Assembly (NCBI GenBank): GCA_900767885.1
Contig: CAAGAU010000034.1
Location: forward strand, 1 to 39,536
Source of the DNA: Clostridia bacterium
Lineage (GTDB): Bacteria; Bacillota; Clostridia; Christensenellales; Borkfalkiaceae
Direction of reading: 5' to 3'
Length of the DNA: 39,536 nt
Both the position numbers and the translations under genes were made by a program. The notes below the pieces were generated by a model. That model ran no database searches and was not told where the DNA came from. It saw only the letters and a program-made list of their open reading frames with translations. Below, piece after piece: positions 38,566 to 39,536 of this stretch. How positions within the stretch are numbered: position 1 is the first letter of the stretch; every line of letters begins with the position of its first letter.

Positions 38566-39330
38566 ATGGAAAATCTTAAAAAACACGGCTCGCGATCGCT
38601 TGCGGTCGTATTCACGGTATGCGCATTTTTGATTTTCGGCTTTGCGGCTATTATAATTCCGTCCACCTCGACAGCGTTTTATAAATCGCAGTTTCGTAAA
38701 AACGATACACTTAAATACGTGCAGTATCAATCGCGGTATCTCGAGGGCGACGCAAAGGAATATATCGCCAACCTTACCGAAGAGCAACTTTTGTCGCTTA
38801 TGCGGCACACTATGCGTTATTGCCTTTATTTAGAGGACGACTTAAACCCGACCGTGAACGGCGAGAAACTGCAGGTTTTTCGTAACGAAAGAGGCGAAAC
38901 GCTCACCGACGGTTGTCGGGAGATAAGCCATATGGCGGACGTAAAGCGCGTTTTCGGCGGAGGAATGATACTCATCGGGGTTGCGTTTGCGCTGTTCGTC
39001 GCAATTCTCGTTTTGGGGTTGGTTTATAAAAGGGCATATTATAAATTTTGCCGAAAAACGCCCTATATCACGATTATCGCGGTAGTCGCGCTTTTGGCTG
39101 TCGTCGGAATTGCCGCTGCCGTAAACTTCGATTACGCCTTCGCGCTCTTTCATAAAATATTTTTCGACGGCACGCAATGGCAATTTTCAAACGGCGTTAT
39201 GATCGCAATGATAGGCGATATTTTTACGGGTATCGTACCTTTAATCATAGGTATATGGGGCGGACTTTGCGCTCTGTTCGTGTCGGTAATAGCCCTTGTC
39301 AATAAAAAATTATCAAAAAAATTTTACTGA
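38566..39330 (+). CDS. DUF1461/TIGR01906 membrane protein, Lit-like
   Basis: 254 aa with four to five membrane segments (residues about 10-32, 125-155, 165-190, 210-245). The conserved family motif appears in FHKIFFDGTQWQF (about 193-205). Some family members (Lit of Enterococcus) transfer a lipid chain within lipoproteins, making lyso-lipoproteins. Whether this copy does so is inferred; the loop residues HTMRYCLYLEDD and H in EISHM may be relevant. It follows the Mrp gene with no promoter between. The lipoprotein protease at 3361 is a possible substrate. Confidence 0.85.
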   Translation: MENLKKHGSRSLAVVFTVCAFLIFGFAAIIIPSTSTAFYKSQFRKNDTLKYVQYQSRYLEGDAKEYIANLTEEQLLSLMRHTMRYCLYLEDDLNPTVNGEKLQVFRNERGETLTDGCREISHMADVKRVFGGGMILIGVAFALFVAILVLGLVYKRAYYKFCRKTPYITIIAVVALLAVVGIAAAVNFDYAFALFHKIFFDGTQWQFSNGVMIAMIGDIFTGIVPLIIGIWGGLCALFVSVIALVNKKLSKKFY

Positions 39331-39536
39331 TTTTCGTATAAATGCATAACCTGCATCGTATGCCAGACAAGAATAATACGAACCTTGCAAAAACGCCGCT
39401 ATTTATGCGCTTTTTTGCAAATTCTCGGATGGTGTACGTACAGTACTACCGTCCTCGCCTTTGCAACAAATCATCAAAAATATCGGCGTTTTTGTTGCAG
39501 GCAAGTCTAACGTCGTGTTTTTAGACTAAGACACGG
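39331..39536. other. Hairpin-dense non-coding tail
   Basis: No credible gene; a 60-codon ORF at 39342-39524 lacks a ribosome-binding site and has foreign codon use. Stems seen: GCATA...TATGC (39343-39362), TTGCAAAAA (39385-39393) with TTTTTGCAA (39412-39420), TGCAACAAA (39462-39470) with TTTGTTGCA (39491-39499), and AGTCTAA (39504-39510) with TTAGACT (39521-39527). It may be a structured RNA or the end of the upstream operon. Confidence 0.55.

Noticed and set aside
37896..38666. Minus-strand ORF (256 aa) over the Mrp gene
   Set aside because: Shadow of a conserved gene, rich in His/Tyr/Phe as expected of antisense of this codon use.
39385..39499. Repeats as a CRISPR array
   Set aside because: The arms of the hairpins differ from one another, spacers are irregular and no cas genes are near.
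39342..39524. 60-aa plus-strand ORF in the right tail
   Set aside because: No Shine-Dalgarno, foreign codon use, and it runs through several hairpins, so a structured RNA is more likely.

Overview
The window looks like core chromosome of a Gram-positive, low-to-mid GC member of the Bacillota, most likely class Clostridia and possibly an uncultured gut lineage (this placement is inferred from gene content, not computed). The clues are the ylxM-ffh-rpsP-khpA-rimM-trmD-rbgA-rnhB-yraN order, the plsX-rnc-smc-ftsY order, DUF4364 and TSCPD proteins, a DegV protein, an AUU-initiated infC with an attenuator-like leader, a class A-like RNase P RNA, and a lipoprotein HtrA-type protease. I see no phage, plasmid, CRISPR array or complete insertion sequence.

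Layout. 1-110: the hairpin-rich end of an upstream transcript. 149-2995: promoter, leader, infC-rpmI-rplT, then a SpoU rRNA methyltransferase and YebC. 2996-3360: a gene-free stretch holding a likely ~100-nt small RNA with its own promoter and terminator. 3361-5893: a secreted lipoprotein protease convergent with a MATE exporter. 6093-7471: a tandem pair of PF06541-like membrane proteins, then rnpB (7507-7846). 8031-11940: degV, an MFS transporter, a WYL regulator and tcdA. 11993-13113 (minus): an HPr/Crh-like protein, DUF4364 and a TSCPD protein. 13284-17010: an unknown protein coupled to a Nudix hydrolase, a Na/Pi cotransporter coupled to dtd, and an overlooked 39-aa gene. 17098-19729: a GNAT-like protein and asnS.

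19826-32601 is a long plus-strand housekeeping block: lipid synthesis (plsX), RNA processing (rnc, rnhB), chromosome structure (smc), the SRP pathway (ftsY, ylxM, ffh) and ribosome/tRNA maturation (rpsP, khpA, rimM, trmD, rbgA, THUMP methyltransferase). It lacks rplS between trmD and rbgA, and rpmF ahead of plsX, where many relatives carry them. 32766-36503 is minus-strand: a stand-alone PqqD-like protein, an overlooked 54-aa gene coupled to mnmG, mnmG and dnaA. 36652-39330 is plus-strand: recF, an Mrp-type Fe-S carrier ATPase and a Lit-like (DUF1461) membrane protein. The window ends in a hairpin-dense non-coding stretch.

The most interesting recurring signal is transcriptional. Four genes (MFS, tcdA, the GNAT-like protein and ylxM) have near-consensus promoters whose -10 box ends only 8-9 nt before the ATG, so their mRNAs should be essentially leaderless. 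Two of these promoters (tcdA and ylxM) are built into the terminator of the preceding gene: the -35 lies in or against the hairpin's descending arm and the U-tract DNA serves as spacer. The rnpB promoter, where the RNA's own P1 helix fixes the 5' end, calibrates the -10 to start-site distance. No complete novel multi-gene system is evident. The best candidates for new biology are the two small coupled ORFs, the small RNA at 3179-3282, the His-less HPr-like protein and the PF06541 pair.
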